DNA from: Stagnimonas sp.
GTDB taxonomy: Bacteria; Pseudomonadota; Gammaproteobacteria; Nevskiales; Nevskiaceae
Assembly (NCBI GenBank): GCA_030696045.1
Contig: JAUYNO010000092.1
Location: forward strand, 1-64,000
Reading direction: 5' to 3'
Length of the DNA stretch: 64,000 nt
Positions 35,841-44,742 of the stretch are shown here, in pieces. Positions within the stretch are counted from its first letter, which is position 1. Each line of letters opens with the position of its first letter. The position numbers and the translations under genes were made by a program. The notes under the pieces were generated by a model. It had not been told where the DNA came from. It did not search any database and saw nothing but the letters and a program-made list of their open reading frames with translations.

Positions 35841-37127
35841 TCAATCCGGCACGTTCTCGAGTTCCAGCTTGCCGCAGGCCGCCAGCAGGCGGAACGCGGT
35901 CACGGCGCGGTCGCGCCGGGCGCCGACCAGGTTTACCTGGGCCGACAGCAGGTCGCGTTCGGCGTCGAGCAGGTCGAGGGTGGTGCGGCTGCCGACCTTG
36001 AGTTCCTTGCGGACGCCGTCGAGCGCCAGATCGGCGGCCTGGACCTGGGACTGGAAGGCGGCGATCACCGGGCCGGAGGCGCTCAGCAGCTCCCATTCGC
36101 GGGCGGCGGTCTCGGCGTAGTAGGCCTCGGTGTCGGCGGCGGCGTAGCGGGCGCTGCTGGCGCGGGCACTGGCTTCGCTGACGCGCGCCTTGACCATGCC
36201 GCCGGTGAGGATCGGCACCTGCAGCTTCAGCTGCAGCGCCCAGGTCGACAGGCGGTCGTAGCCGAAGTCGCTGTTGTCCTGGGTGCCGGCGCGGGCGTCG
36301 AGCGAGAGCTTGGGCAGGCGCTCGGCCTCGGCGACGCGGATCTGCGATTGCGCCGCGCGGCCGCTGTGCTGGGCCGAGAGCACGGCGGGCGCGCTGTGGG
36401 ACTCGGCGATGGCCTGCTCGCGGCTGGCGGCGGTGGCGATGAACTCGGGCCAGGCGGCGTCGAGATCGGCCGGCAGCGGGCCGATCAGCCGGGTCAGGGC
36501 GATCTCGGAGGCGCGCAGCTGCGCCTTGCTGCGCTCGACATTGGCGACCGCCTCGGCCAGGCGGGCATTGGCGAGCGCAAGGTCAGTGCGCGTCGCCTCG
36601 CCGGCCTGCAGGCGCTTGTCGGCGTCGGCGCGGGCCTGTTCCAGCGTGTCGCGGTTGACCTCGGACAGGCGCGCGGTCTCGCGGTCGCGCTTCAGGTCGA
36701 GATAGGCGGTGAGGGTGGCGAGGATGATCTTGCCGCCCACTTCGCGCCGCTTTTCGAGCGCCGCCTCGACCGCGCGCCGGGAGGCTTCCTCCAGCGCGCT
36801 GGCCCGGCCGCCGTTGTAGAGCGGCTGGCTGGCGGCCAGCGCCAGGCTGTTGGGCGTGCGCACGCCCGACTGCGGAAACGGCGCGTCAGTGCGCAGGTCG
36901 GAGCGGCCGATATCGGCGGCGAAGCCCAGGCTCAGGCCGTCGGTGGCGCGCGCCACCGATTCGCCGGCGCGAGCCAGGTCGATCTCGGCCTCGGTCTGGT
37001 CGAAGCGCGGGTCGTGATGCAGCGCGGCGGTGGCGGCGGCGCGCAGGCTCAGCGCCTGGGCCGGCGCGCAGGCCGCGCACAGGGCGAGCGCGGCGAGACA
37101 AAACGTGGTGCGGCGCAACGAGGTCAT
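35841..37127 (-). CDS. TolC-family outer-membrane efflux protein
   Basis: This 428-residue protein starts at MTSLRRT (37127), with a signal peptide to about residue 25. It has the two-fold repeated OEP helical domain: SLALAASQPLYNGGRASALEEASRR in the first half, LQVPILTGGMVKARVSEASA in the second, and DLLDAERDLLSAQVNLVGARR near the end. Such proteins form trimeric channels through the outer membrane. Its start overlaps the TetR stop by 4 bp, and it is divergent from emrA and emrB homologues with which it should form a tripartite pump. Confidence 0.9.
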   Translation of the reverse strand: MTSLRRTTFCLAALALCAACAPAQALSLRAAATAALHHDPRFDQTEAEIDLARAGESVARATDGLSLGFAADIGRSDLRTDAPFPQSGVRTPNSLALAASQPLYNGGRASALEEASRRAVEAALEKRREVGGKIILATLTAYLDLKRDRETARLSEVNRDTLEQARADADKRLQAGEATRTDLALANARLAEAVANVERSKAQLRASEIALTRLIGPLPADLDAAWPEFIATAASREQAIAESHSAPAVLSAQHSGRAAQSQIRVAEAERLPKLSLDARAGTQDNSDFGYDRLSTWALQLKLQVPILTGGMVKARVSEASARASSARYAAADTEAYYAETAAREWELLSASGPVIAAFQSQVQAADLALDGVRKELKVGSRTTLDLLDAERDLLSAQVNLVGARRDRAVTAFRLLAACGKLELENVPD

Positions 37128-37837
37128 GTACGGCTCCGGGCCGGTTTCTTGGGGTTGGCGGGCAGCAGGCAGCCGCCCAGGAACAGGCGCACCGACTCCG
37201 CCACGAAGGCCTCGGGCGACAGCGGCAGGGCCAGCGGCGACAGGCCGAGCAGGCTGCGGAACTGGCAATGTCCCTTCATCAGGGTGATGAACTGGATGGC
37301 GGCGAAATCCGGGTCCGGGACCTGCATATGACCCTCGGCATGGCAGCGCGCGAAGAAGGCGGCGAGCTGGATGCGCGCGCGCCTCGGGCCGTTCTCGTAG
37401 AACTGCTGCGCCAGCGACGGAAAGCGGGTCGCCTCGGAAATGATGGCGCGCATCAGCCGCACCTTGCTGGGGTCGGTGAACAGCTTGAAGAAGCGCAGGC
37501 CGAAGGCGCGCAGCGTGCTCTCCAGATCGCCGTCGATGGCGGTCGGGATGGCGACATCGCGCAGGAAGCGCTCGCAGCCCGCCACCACCATCTGCTCGAA
37601 CAGGCCTTCCTTGCTGCCGAAATAGCTGTACAGGCTGGCCTTGCTGCCACCGACGCGCTGGATCACTTCCTCCAGCGAGGCGCCGGTGTAGCCGTGCTCC
37701 AGGAACACCGCCTGGGCGGCGCTCAGCATGGCCTCGCGCCGGCGTTCGCCGCGCGCATTCGGCCGCGCCGTCGCGGCCACTGGCGACGGGCGACGGGCCG
37801 CGCGAGGACCTGCGGCGGGCGGGGCGGGCTTCGGCAT
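37124..37837 (-). CDS. TetR/AcrR-family regulator of the efflux locus
   Basis: The 237-residue product starts at MPKPAPP (37837); the longer frame is antisense to emrA. After a Pro/Arg-rich tail of about 28 residues comes the TetR HTH (AMLSAAQAVFLEHGYTGASLEEVI, then GGSKASLYSYFGSKEGLFEQ), and a helical ligand domain with a C-terminal AefR-like part. It is the first gene of tetR-tolC and is divergent from emrA. The palindrome at 37870-37886, 33 bp upstream of its start, is the likely operator for both directions, so pump substrates would relieve repression. Confidence 0.92.
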   Translation of the reverse strand: MPKPAPPAAGPRAARRPSPVAATARPNARGERRREAMLSAAQAVFLEHGYTGASLEEVIQRVGGSKASLYSYFGSKEGLFEQMVVAGCERFLRDVAIPTAIDGDLESTLRAFGLRFFKLFTDPSKVRLMRAIISEATRFPSLAQQFYENGPRRARIQLAAFFARCHAEGHMQVPDPDFAAIQFITLMKGHCQFRSLLGLSPLALPLSPEAFVAESVRLFLGGCLLPANPKKPARSRT

Positions 37838-37869
37838 CGGTGTCAGTTTTCGCGGCTTGAAGTGAACTG

Positions 37870-37886
37870 TACTGTTCGTTACAGTA
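37870..37886. promoter_or_regulatory. Palindromic operator for the TetR regulator
   Basis: TACTGT-TCGTT-ACAGTA is a perfect 6-bp-arm palindrome in the 117-bp gap between the divergent tetR and emrA starts, in an AT-rich patch that also holds likely promoter elements for both genes. Position and symmetry are typical of TetR-family operators. Confidence 0.65.
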
Positions 37887-37954
37887 TCAATCGAAGCCGT
37901 CCGCCGCAAGCCGCGCGGACGCACCGACAAACCGCTTATCAAGGAAGCATCGCG

Positions 37955-38989
37955 ATGGCCGCCAACAAGATCGTTCGCAGCGTGGTTCTGGGTGCCGCCG
38001 CCGTGGGCGCCGTGGCCTGGGGGCTGCACTGGTGGAATACCGGCCGTTGGCTGGAGTCCACCGACAATGCCTATGTGCGCGCCGATATCGCGGTGATCAC
38101 GCCGCGCATCGCCGGCGAGGTCATCGAAGTCGCGGTGCGCGAGAACCAGCGGGTGAAGAAGGGCGACGTGCTGGTGCGCATCGACCCGCGCGACTACCAG
38201 GCCCGGCTCGCCAACGCCCAGGCCAATGTCGCTCAGGCCGAGGCGGCCCTGGTCGCCAATACACGTCAGCAGGAAATGCAGGCGGCGATGATCGACGAGG
38301 CGCGCGCCACCCTCAGCGCCGCCGAAGCCGACCGGGTGCGGGTGCGCAAGGACTACGAGCGCGCCGACTCGCTGGTGAAGGACGGCGTCGCCACCCAGGC
38401 GCGGCTCGATATCGCCAGCGCCGGCTACCAGTCGGCCCAGGCCGGCGTCAGCCGTGGCGCCGCCGGCCTGAAGGTCGCGCGCACCCAGGTGGGGGCGCTG
38501 GAAGCCGAGCGCGCCAGCCTGGAAGCCAAGCTGCAGGCCGCGCAGGCGGCCGAACAGCTGGCCGCGCTGGACCTGGAAGCCACCGTGCTGCGCGCGCCCT
38601 CGGACGGCCTGATCGGCAATCTCGCGGCCAAGCTCGGCGAGCGCGTCAATGCCGGCCTGCGCCTGCTGTCCCTGGTGTCCGCCGGCCCGGTGTGGGTGGA
38701 AGCCAATTTCAAGGAAACCCAGCTGACCCAGGTCGTCGTCGGCCAGCCCGCGCGCGTGCATGTCGATGCCTTCCCGGGCGCCGAGATCAGCGGCCGGGTC
38801 GAGAGCGTATCGCCGGCCTCGGGCGCTGAGTTCGCGCTGCTGCCGGCCGACAACGCCACCGGCAACTTCACCAAGATCGTGCAGCGGGTGCCGGTGAAGC
38901 TGACGCTGGAACTGACGCCGGAGCTGGCGCAGCAGCTGCGCTCGGGCATGAGTGTCGAAGCGGAAATCGACACCAAGCCCCAAGGCTAG
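37955..38989 (+). CDS. emrA: HlyD/EmrA-family membrane fusion protein
   Basis: This 344-residue periplasmic adaptor begins MAANKIVRSVVLG with one N-terminal membrane helix. It has the biotinyl-lipoyl half motifs (ADIAVITPRIAGEVIEV and ATVLRAPSDGLIG), a long coiled coil between them (about 95-215) and a beta-barrel ending in SGMSVEAEID. The layout is that of EmrA, which joins the EmrB permease to a TolC channel. The DNA upstream carries the TetR operator. The emrB homologue follows 18 bp later. Confidence 0.9.
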   Translation: MAANKIVRSVVLGAAAVGAVAWGLHWWNTGRWLESTDNAYVRADIAVITPRIAGEVIEVAVRENQRVKKGDVLVRIDPRDYQARLANAQANVAQAEAALVANTRQQEMQAAMIDEARATLSAAEADRVRVRKDYERADSLVKDGVATQARLDIASAGYQSAQAGVSRGAAGLKVARTQVGALEAERASLEAKLQAAQAAEQLAALDLEATVLRAPSDGLIGNLAAKLGERVNAGLRLLSLVSAGPVWVEANFKETQLTQVVVGQPARVHVDAFPGAEISGRVESVSPASGAEFALLPADNATGNFTKIVQRVPVKLTLELTPELAQQLRSGMSVEAEIDTKPQG

Positions 38990-39007
38990 GCGCAGGGTGG
39001 ACCGGCG

Positions 39008-40591
39008 ATGAACGACGACGGACTGCTGCTCTCCGAGGAGGAACGCAAGGCCGCCTACCGCCGCGCCTGGTTCGGCTTCATCGCCATGATGTTCGGCAAC
39101 TTCATGGCGATCCTCGACATCCAGATCGTCGCCAGCTCGCTGAAGGAAATCCAGGCGGGCTTGTCAGCCAGCGCCGACGAGCTGACCTGGGTGCAGACCA
39201 GCTATCTGATCGCCGAAGTCATCGCCATTCCGCTGTCCGGCTATCTGTCGCGGATGATGTCGACGCGCATCTACTTCGTCATCAGCGCCATCGGTTTCAC
39301 CCTGGCCAGCCTGCTCTGCGCCTTCGCCTGGAACATCGAGAGCATGATCGTGTTCCGGGTGCTGCAGGGCTTTCTCGGCGGCGGCATGATCCCGACCACG
39401 CTGGGCGCGATCTTCCTGCTGTTCCCGCCCGAAAAGCGCCAGCTGCCGACCGTGCTGGTGGGCTTGGTGATGACCACCGCGCCGGCGCTCGGCCCCACGC
39501 TCGGTGGCTATCTCACCGCCTCGTTCTCCTGGCACTGGCTGTTCTTCATCAACATCATTCCGGGCACTCTGCTGTCGCTGGTGGTCTGGCAGAACGTGCG
39601 CTTCGACCGGCCCGACTGGTCGCTGCTGCGCAAGATCGACCTCATCGGCCTGGCCGGCATGGCGGCCTTCCTCGGCAGCCTGGAGTACGTGCTCGACGAG
39701 GGCCCGCGCCACGACTGGTTCGAGGACGAAACGGTGCTGCGGGTGTTCTGGCTGATGCTGGCCGGCGCCCTGGTGTTCTTCTGGCGCGCCTTCAGCGCCG
39801 AGCATCCCATCGTCGAGCTGCGCACCTACCGCAACCGCAACTTCGTGTTCGGCTCGATCTCCGCCTTCGTGGTCGGCGTGATGATCTTCGGCATGGTGTT
39901 CCTGGTGCCGACCTTCCTCGGCGGCGTGCGCGGCTTCAACAGCCTGCAGATCGGCCAGACCATGATGGTGATGGGGGTGGCGATGTTCTCGACCGCGCCC
40001 CTGGTCGGCAAGCTGGCGGTCAAGGTCGATCTGCGCCTGCTGCTCGCCTACGGCCTGGCCATGGTCGCCGCCGGCACCTGGCTCAACGCCCACCTCACCG
40101 CCGACTCCGGCTTCGCGCAGTTCTTCTGGCCGCAGGTGATGCGCGGCCACGGCTTCATGTTCTGCATGATCACCATGACCGGCCTGGCCATGGGCACGCT
40201 GTCGCCGGACCAGGTCAAGAACGGCTCCGGCCTGTTCAACCTCATGCGCAATCTCGGCGGCGCGATTGGTCTGGCGCTGATCAACACCTCGCTGCACGAC
40301 CGCAGCTGGTTCCACTACTCGCACCTGTCCAATTCCATCAACAGCGCCCGCGCACCGGTGCAGGACCTGCTCCAGCAGGGCACCGCCTATCTGCAAACCG
40401 AGCTGGGTAGCGATGCCCAGGCGGCGGTGATCGGCCAGATGGCGCGGCTGGTGCAGCAGCAGGCCGCGATCATGAGCTTCAACGACACCATGTTGATGAT
40501 GGCCGCGCTCTGCGCCTTCGCGGTGCTGCTGCTGCCCTTCGCCGACAAGCCGGCCCCGCTTGGCGCCAGCGCCGAGGGTGGCGCGCACTGA
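39008..40591 (+). CDS. emrB: DHA2-family MFS efflux permease (EmrB/QacA type)
   Basis: This 527-residue permease has 14 predicted membrane helices. DHA2 motifs are NFMAILDIQIVASSLKEI (motif D1), LSRMMSTRIYFVISAIGF (motif A region) and FRVLQGFLGGGMIPTTLG with GLVMTTAPALGPTLGGYL (motif C, antiporter). It would drive proton-linked export of hydrophobic drugs or fatty acids through the EmrA and TolC homologues at this locus. The start at 39008 follows GGTGGACCGGCG, a weak RBS, so translation may be coupled to emrA. Confidence 0.93.
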   Translation: MNDDGLLLSEEERKAAYRRAWFGFIAMMFGNFMAILDIQIVASSLKEIQAGLSASADELTWVQTSYLIAEVIAIPLSGYLSRMMSTRIYFVISAIGFTLASLLCAFAWNIESMIVFRVLQGFLGGGMIPTTLGAIFLLFPPEKRQLPTVLVGLVMTTAPALGPTLGGYLTASFSWHWLFFINIIPGTLLSLVVWQNVRFDRPDWSLLRKIDLIGLAGMAAFLGSLEYVLDEGPRHDWFEDETVLRVFWLMLAGALVFFWRAFSAEHPIVELRTYRNRNFVFGSISAFVVGVMIFGMVFLVPTFLGGVRGFNSLQIGQTMMVMGVAMFSTAPLVGKLAVKVDLRLLLAYGLAMVAAGTWLNAHLTADSGFAQFFWPQVMRGHGFMFCMITMTGLAMGTLSPDQVKNGSGLFNLMRNLGGAIGLALINTSLHDRSWFHYSHLSNSINSARAPVQDLLQQGTAYLQTELGSDAQAAVIGQMARLVQQQAAIMSFNDTMLMMAALCAFAVLLLPFADKPAPLGASAEGGAH

Positions 40592-40614
40592 TTTCCTTTT
40601 AACCAGGCCTCGCC

Positions 40615-41151
40615 ATGAGCCTCTTCCTTCGTCTGTTTCTGGTGTTGTTGTTCCAGTCGCGCGGCAAGTCCGCCGGCGTGCTCGACTCGACGGTGGTGCA
40701 TTCGCGGGTGATGCCCAATGACCTCGACCTCAACCGTCACGTCAACAACGGCCGCGTCTTCACCTTTGCCGATCTGGGCCGCATGGACTGGTTCACCCGC
40801 ACCGGCTGCCTGCGCGCGGCGCTCAAGCACGGCTGGCTGCCGATCATCGGTGACGCCACCGGCCGCTTCATCAAGCAGCTGACCGTGTTCGAGCGCTTCA
40901 GCGTCGAGAGCCGCATGCTCGGCTGGGGCGCGAAGTGGGCGTTCATGGAGCACCGCATCCTCAACGGCCGCGGCGAGCTGGCCGGGGTGGTGGTGATCCG
41001 TGGCATGTTCTGGAGCCGCCAGCAGGGCGCCATCGAACCGCGCCGGCTGCTGGAGGCGACCGGGCAGAGCATCAGCACCTCGCCGGAGCTGCCGCTGTGG
41101 GTGCGGACCTGGGCCGAGAGCCTGGAGCAGCTCTCGGCCGCCCGGCGCTGA
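40615..41151 (+). CDS. Hotdog-fold thioesterase-like protein (THEM6 type)
   Basis: This 178-residue protein has an N-terminal hydrophobic segment (MSLFLRLFLVLLFQSRGKSAG). The hotdog core follows, with VMPNDLDLNRHVNNGRVFTFADLGRMDW, where the Asp and the N-R-H-V-N-N pattern are the active-site hallmark of 4HBT-type acyl-CoA thioesterases. The layout matches the THEM6-like branch. It lies 23 bp after the emrB homologue and may be co-transcribed with the pump, which would fit a link to fatty acids; that link is inference. Confidence 0.82.
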   Translation: MSLFLRLFLVLLFQSRGKSAGVLDSTVVHSRVMPNDLDLNRHVNNGRVFTFADLGRMDWFTRTGCLRAALKHGWLPIIGDATGRFIKQLTVFERFSVESRMLGWGAKWAFMEHRILNGRGELAGVVVIRGMFWSRQQGAIEPRRLLEATGQSISTSPELPLWVRTWAESLEQLSAARR

Positions 41152-41234
41152 GCGCGTAGGCGCGACCGCCCTCGCTGGGCTACTCTTGCCGCCAAACCAC
41201 AAGCTATAGGCTTGGGAAAGGTGGGAGGCACAAG

Positions 41235-42191
41235 ATGTTGACATCGCTCATAGCCGTACTGGTCTTGCTGGTGATCGGCTTCTACGCCCTGTACATCGGT
41301 GCCGTCGGCCGTGTCGGCAATGGCGAGGCGCCGCTCACCCCGCCCCGGCGCCTGGGCATGATGCTGATCGGGCTGGTGGCGCTAGTGGTGGCCTTCATGG
41401 TCTACAGCCATCCCAGCAGCCTGCAATCGGCGAGCAGTGCCCCGAAGAGCTGGAACGCCCAGCCCGCCAGCCCCCAGCAGGACCCGGGCGATGCCGCTAC
41501 CGAGCAGGCCGCCAATGCCACGGCGGCGGAGGGAGAGAGCCCCACGCCGGCCGCAGCTGCCGAGACGCCCGCCGGCCCGGAGCCGGTCGCCGAGGGCAAG
41601 CCGGCGCCGAAGCCGAAGTCGGCTAGTGTCGAGACCGAGGGCGGCGTCTCCGCCGCCGCCCTGGCGATGGAGCGGGAGCTGCTGCGCCGCCGCCAGCGTT
41701 TGCCGGGGATTGAAGGCGAGTTGCCGATGGCGGCCGAGGTCGTGGCCGAGTCGAAACCGGCGGCCACCCTGCCGCCGCCTGCCGGCAGTCCGGCCCCCGC
41801 CCCGGCGACCAAGGCCAGTCGGCCTGCGGCCACCACCACCAGCAGCCGCCGCTATCGCGCACCGGAGCCGACGCTGGGTCCGGCGCAACCGCTCACCATC
41901 GTCATCCACAACGAGTTGGGCGAGACCCAGCAGCGCGAACGCCTGTCCCTGCTGATCGAGGGCAAGCGCGTCGCCAGCTTCGAGATCACCGATGCGGCGC
42001 CGGTCATCGAGCTGCCGATCCGCTTGCCGCGACCAGGCCTGCTGCACTACCGGCTGGAGGGCGAGAGCGTCCAGGGCCGGCGCCAGGCCCTGAGTGGCCA
42101 GGGTTGCATCAGCGCCATCGACGGCGCCCGCTTCCAGGTGCGGCGCGCCCCGGGCAGCCGGCGGGTGTTCCTGGAGTCCACCCGTGGCTGA
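41235..42191 (+). CDS. Bitopic membrane protein with Ala/Pro-rich linker, unknown function
   Basis: This 318-residue protein has two N-terminal membrane helices (about 4-24 and 37-55). A long Ala/Pro/Glu/Ser-rich disordered linker (about 60-215) follows. The C-terminal beta-rich domain has IVIHNELGETQQRERLSL and LIEGKRVASFEITDA and may bind peptide or glycan in the periplasm. No family is recognised. Its stop overlaps the GTG start of the following thioesterase by 8 bp, so the two are translationally coupled. Confidence 0.65.
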   Translation: MLTSLIAVLVLLVIGFYALYIGAVGRVGNGEAPLTPPRRLGMMLIGLVALVVAFMVYSHPSSLQSASSAPKSWNAQPASPQQDPGDAATEQAANATAAEGESPTPAAAAETPAGPEPVAEGKPAPKPKSASVETEGGVSAAALAMERELLRRRQRLPGIEGELPMAAEVVAESKPAATLPPPAGSPAPAPATKASRPAATTTSSRRYRAPEPTLGPAQPLTIVIHNELGETQQRERLSLLIEGKRVASFEITDAAPVIELPIRLPRPGLLHYRLEGESVQGRRQALSGQGCISAIDGARFQVRRAPGSRRVFLESTRG

Positions 42192-42705
42192 GCCGGCGGC
42201 GGCGCGGACCGCCGCCGCCTCGGCGGTGCGCGAACAGGTCTACATGGTGTTTCCCAACGACCTCAATTCCAACGACACCGTGTTCGGCGGCCTGATCATG
42301 GCGCAGATGGACCGCATCGCCGCCGTGGTCGCCGACCGCCATGCCGGCGGCGTCTGCGTCACCGCCAGCGTCGACGCAGTGCACTTCATGGCGCCGGCGC
42401 GCAAGGGCGACGTGCTGGTGTTCGCCGCCAGCGTCAACCGCGCCTGGACCACCTCGATGGAGGTCGGCGTGCGGGTCGAAGCGGAGTGCATCGGCGACAC
42501 CGCGCGCCGCCACATCCTGTCGGCCTATCTCACCTTCGTCGCGGTCGATCCGGCTGGCACGCCAAGGCCGGTGCCGGCCCTGCTGGCCGAGACCGAGGTC
42601 GAGCGCCGGCGTCACCAGGAGGCACAGTTCCGCCGCGCCTCGCGCCTGCGCCATGCCGAAGAGCTGAAGGCCCTGCGCGCAACGGTGCCGGGAGCCGGCG
42701 CTTGA
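42184..42705 (+). CDS. Acyl-CoA thioesterase (YciA/BACH-type hotdog)
   Basis: No ATG fits; the GTG at 42184 overlaps the upstream stop and gives 173 residues. The hotdog core has YMVFPNDLNSNDTVFGGLIMAQMD, where the Asn-Asp-x3-Gly-Gly motif is the conserved active-site loop. VTASVDAVHFMAPARKGDVL and the second strand set SAYLTFVAVD also match the YciA/acyl-CoA hydrolase family. The C-terminal helix is basic (RRRHQEAQFRRASRLRH). It hydrolyses acyl-CoA in the cytoplasm. The TGA stop overlaps the TTG start of the M20 peptidase gene. Confidence 0.87.
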   Translation: MAEPAAARTAAASAVREQVYMVFPNDLNSNDTVFGGLIMAQMDRIAAVVADRHAGGVCVTASVDAVHFMAPARKGDVLVFAASVNRAWTTSMEVGVRVEAECIGDTARRHILSAYLTFVAVDPAGTPRPVPALLAETEVERRRHQEAQFRRASRLRHAEELKALRATVPGAGA

Positions 42706-44177
42706 ACCGGCGGCAGCGAGGCCTGGCCTGGGGCCGTCTGCTGCTGGGCCTGCTGCTGCTGGTCGTGGCGGTGATGCTCTGGCGCACCACGCGCCTGCGG
42801 CCTGAGACCGCACCCGGCCCGGTGGTGGCGGCAACGGCCGATGCCATCGACGCCGCCCGCGCCGCGCAGCACCTGGGCGAGGCGATCCGCTTCCGCACCA
42901 TCACCCACCAGGATCCGGCCGAGGACGAGGTCGCCGAGTGGGAGCAGTTGCACGCCTGGCTGCAACAGCGCTATCCCGCTGCCCACGCGGCGATGCAACG
43001 TGAGCTGATCGACGGCCGTAGCCTGCTCTACACCTGGCCCGGGCGCGACACCAAGCAGCCGCCGATCCTGCTGATGGCGCACCAGGACGTGGTGCCGGTG
43101 TCGCCCGGCACCGAGGGTGACTGGACCGAGCCGCCGTTCGCCGGCACCGTGAAGGACGGCTGGATCTGGGGCCGTGGCAGCAGCGACGACAAGGGCTCGC
43201 TGGTGGCCTTGATGGAAGCGGCTGAGTCGCTCGCCGCCGCCGGCTTCCAGCCCGGCCGCACGCTGCTGTTCGCCTTCGGCCACAACGAGGAAGTGCTGGG
43301 CTCCGGCGCGCGCGCCATCGCCGAGCAGCTGAAGGCGCGCGGCCTGCGGCCGGAGTTCGTGCTCGACGAGGGCATGCTGGTGATCGAGGACCACCCGGTC
43401 ACCCAGGGCCCGGTGGCGCTGATCGGCATCGCCGAAAAGGGCTATGCCACCTTGCGCCTCACCGCACGCGCGCCCGGCGGGCATTCCTCGATGCCGCCGC
43501 CGGAGACCGCCGTGGCGGTGCTGGCGCAGGCGATCACCGCCATCACCGGCAGCCCCTTCCCGCTCGACTACTCCGGCCCGGCGGCTGAGATGATGGCGGC
43601 ACTGGCGCCGCGCGCGTCGTTCACCACCCGGCTGGCGGTCGCCAATGCCTGGCTGTTCGAGCCCCTGCTGGTGAACCAGATCGCCGCCACGCCCTCCGGC
43701 GCCGCCCTGTTGCACACGACGATGGCGCCGACCATGCTGGAAGGCTCGCCCAAGGAAAACGTGCTGCCCCAGGCCGCCATCGCCCGCATCAACTTCCGCA
43801 TCCATCCGCGCGACAGCGCGGCCGGCGTAATGGCGAGGGTGCGGGCGGCGGTGCACGAACTGCCGGTCGAACTGGACTGGGAAGGTCAGCCCAACGAACC
43901 CTCGCCGGTATCCTCCACCCGCTCGCCGGCCTGGCAGGTGCTGGCCGAACTGGCCGCCGAAGCCAGCGGCGCGCCGGTGGCGCCGGCCCTGGTGCTGGGC
44001 GGCACCGACAGCCGGGTGATGAGCGGCATCGCCCAGGATGTCTATCGCTTCATGCCGGTGCGGATGCGGCTCGACGAGCTGGGCATGATCCACGGCACCA
44101 ACGAGCGCCTGTCGGTCGACAACCTCGACCGCATGGCCGAGTTTTATCGGCGGCTGATCGAGCGCGCGGCGGGCTGA
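42702..44177 (+). CDS. Membrane-anchored M20-family metallopeptidase (PM20D1-like)
   Basis: This frame lacks a usable ATG; TTG 42702 overlaps the preceding stop (TTGA) and starts the anchor MNRRQRGLAWGRLLLGLLLLV. The 491-residue product has M20 metal sites in LLMAHQDVVPV (His, Asp), WGRGSSDDKGS (bridging Asp), FGHNEEVLGS (catalytic Glu-Glu) and, late, the C-terminal His of GMIHGTNERLS. It has the lid dimerisation domain in between. It resembles N-acyl amino-acid hydrolase/carboxypeptidase S proteins. Its coupling to a thioesterase gene may mean it acts on N-acyl amino acids; that is inference. Confidence 0.88.
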   Translation: MNRRQRGLAWGRLLLGLLLLVVAVMLWRTTRLRPETAPGPVVAATADAIDAARAAQHLGEAIRFRTITHQDPAEDEVAEWEQLHAWLQQRYPAAHAAMQRELIDGRSLLYTWPGRDTKQPPILLMAHQDVVPVSPGTEGDWTEPPFAGTVKDGWIWGRGSSDDKGSLVALMEAAESLAAAGFQPGRTLLFAFGHNEEVLGSGARAIAEQLKARGLRPEFVLDEGMLVIEDHPVTQGPVALIGIAEKGYATLRLTARAPGGHSSMPPPETAVAVLAQAITAITGSPFPLDYSGPAAEMMAALAPRASFTTRLAVANAWLFEPLLVNQIAATPSGAALLHTTMAPTMLEGSPKENVLPQAAIARINFRIHPRDSAAGVMARVRAAVHELPVELDWEGQPNEPSPVSSTRSPAWQVLAELAAEASGAPVAPALVLGGTDSRVMSGIAQDVYRFMPVRMRLDELGMIHGTNERLSVDNLDRMAEFYRRLIERAAG

Positions 44178-44253
44178 GTCAGGTCAACGCCGGCGGTGTG
44201 GCATCGTTGAGTACGCTCGTTGCCGGGCATACAAGAACTCAGGGAGCCGCACC

Positions 44254-44625
44254 ATGTTTCGCAATCTTGTCGCCGCCGTCGCGGCACTGAGTTTGGTTGC
44301 CTGCACTTCGCTGCGACCGCTGCCTGCGGGCGACCGGCAATGGCGGGATCAGGTGCATGTCGGCGACGACGTCAGCGTCGCCGCGAGCAACGGCAAGACC
44401 TATCTGCTGACCCTGACCGAGGTCGATGACGAGAAGATCGTCGGCATCGGCGACAACAAGAAGGTGACGATCCGCTATGCGCAGATCCAGCAGCTGGAGC
44501 TCCGCAAGCTGAATGCGCTCAAGACCTCGGCGGCGGTGGGTGGCGGTGTCCTTGCCGTGGTCGGGGCGGTGCTGCTGTTCGCCATCATCGCCTTCCAGAA
44601 CGGCTGGGGCATCGAAGAGGACTGA
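44254..44625 (+). CDS. Small lipoprotein, copy 1 of a tandem pair
   Basis: This 123-residue protein has a lipoprotein signal with lipobox SLVAC. The core has the motif SLRPLPAGDRQWRDQVHVGDDVSV, followed by NGKTYLLTLTEVDDEKIVG and KVTIRYAQI, and a C-terminal membrane-like helix (VLAVVGAVLLFAIIAF). The next gene repeats the same plan (TMRPLPPGD, NGKTYELKLV, VTIRYEQI). The beta-rich core looks like a small SH3-like or PilZ-like barrel, but no family is recognised. Confidence 0.72.
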   Translation: MFRNLVAAVAALSLVACTSLRPLPAGDRQWRDQVHVGDDVSVAASNGKTYLLTLTEVDDEKIVGIGDNKKVTIRYAQIQQLELRKLNALKTSAAVGGGVLAVVGAVLLFAIIAFQNGWGIEED

Positions 44626-44635
44626 GGATTCCGTT

Positions 44636-44656
44636 GTAGCCCGGATGCAATCCGGG
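44636..44656. repeat. GTAG-headed REP-like hairpin
   Basis: GTAG (44636-44639) is followed by CCCGGAT-GCA-ATCCGGG (44640-44656), a perfect 7-bp stem. This is the same layout as the repeat at 21696 and that of SMAG/REP elements. It lies between the two related lipoprotein genes, close to the upstream stop codon. Confidence 0.7.
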
Positions 44657-44742
44657 AAGCTTCGTCGGATCGAGAGTGCGATTAACTCAGGGCTGTTGTT
44701 GATGGCGATTCGCGTCACCCAATCAAGAACCAAGGGAATTCG

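Noticed and set aside
37838-38983. Extension of the TetR frame across emrA
   Set aside because: The extra 380 residues are antisense to emrA and have no recognisable domain; the TetR HTH fits a start at 37837.
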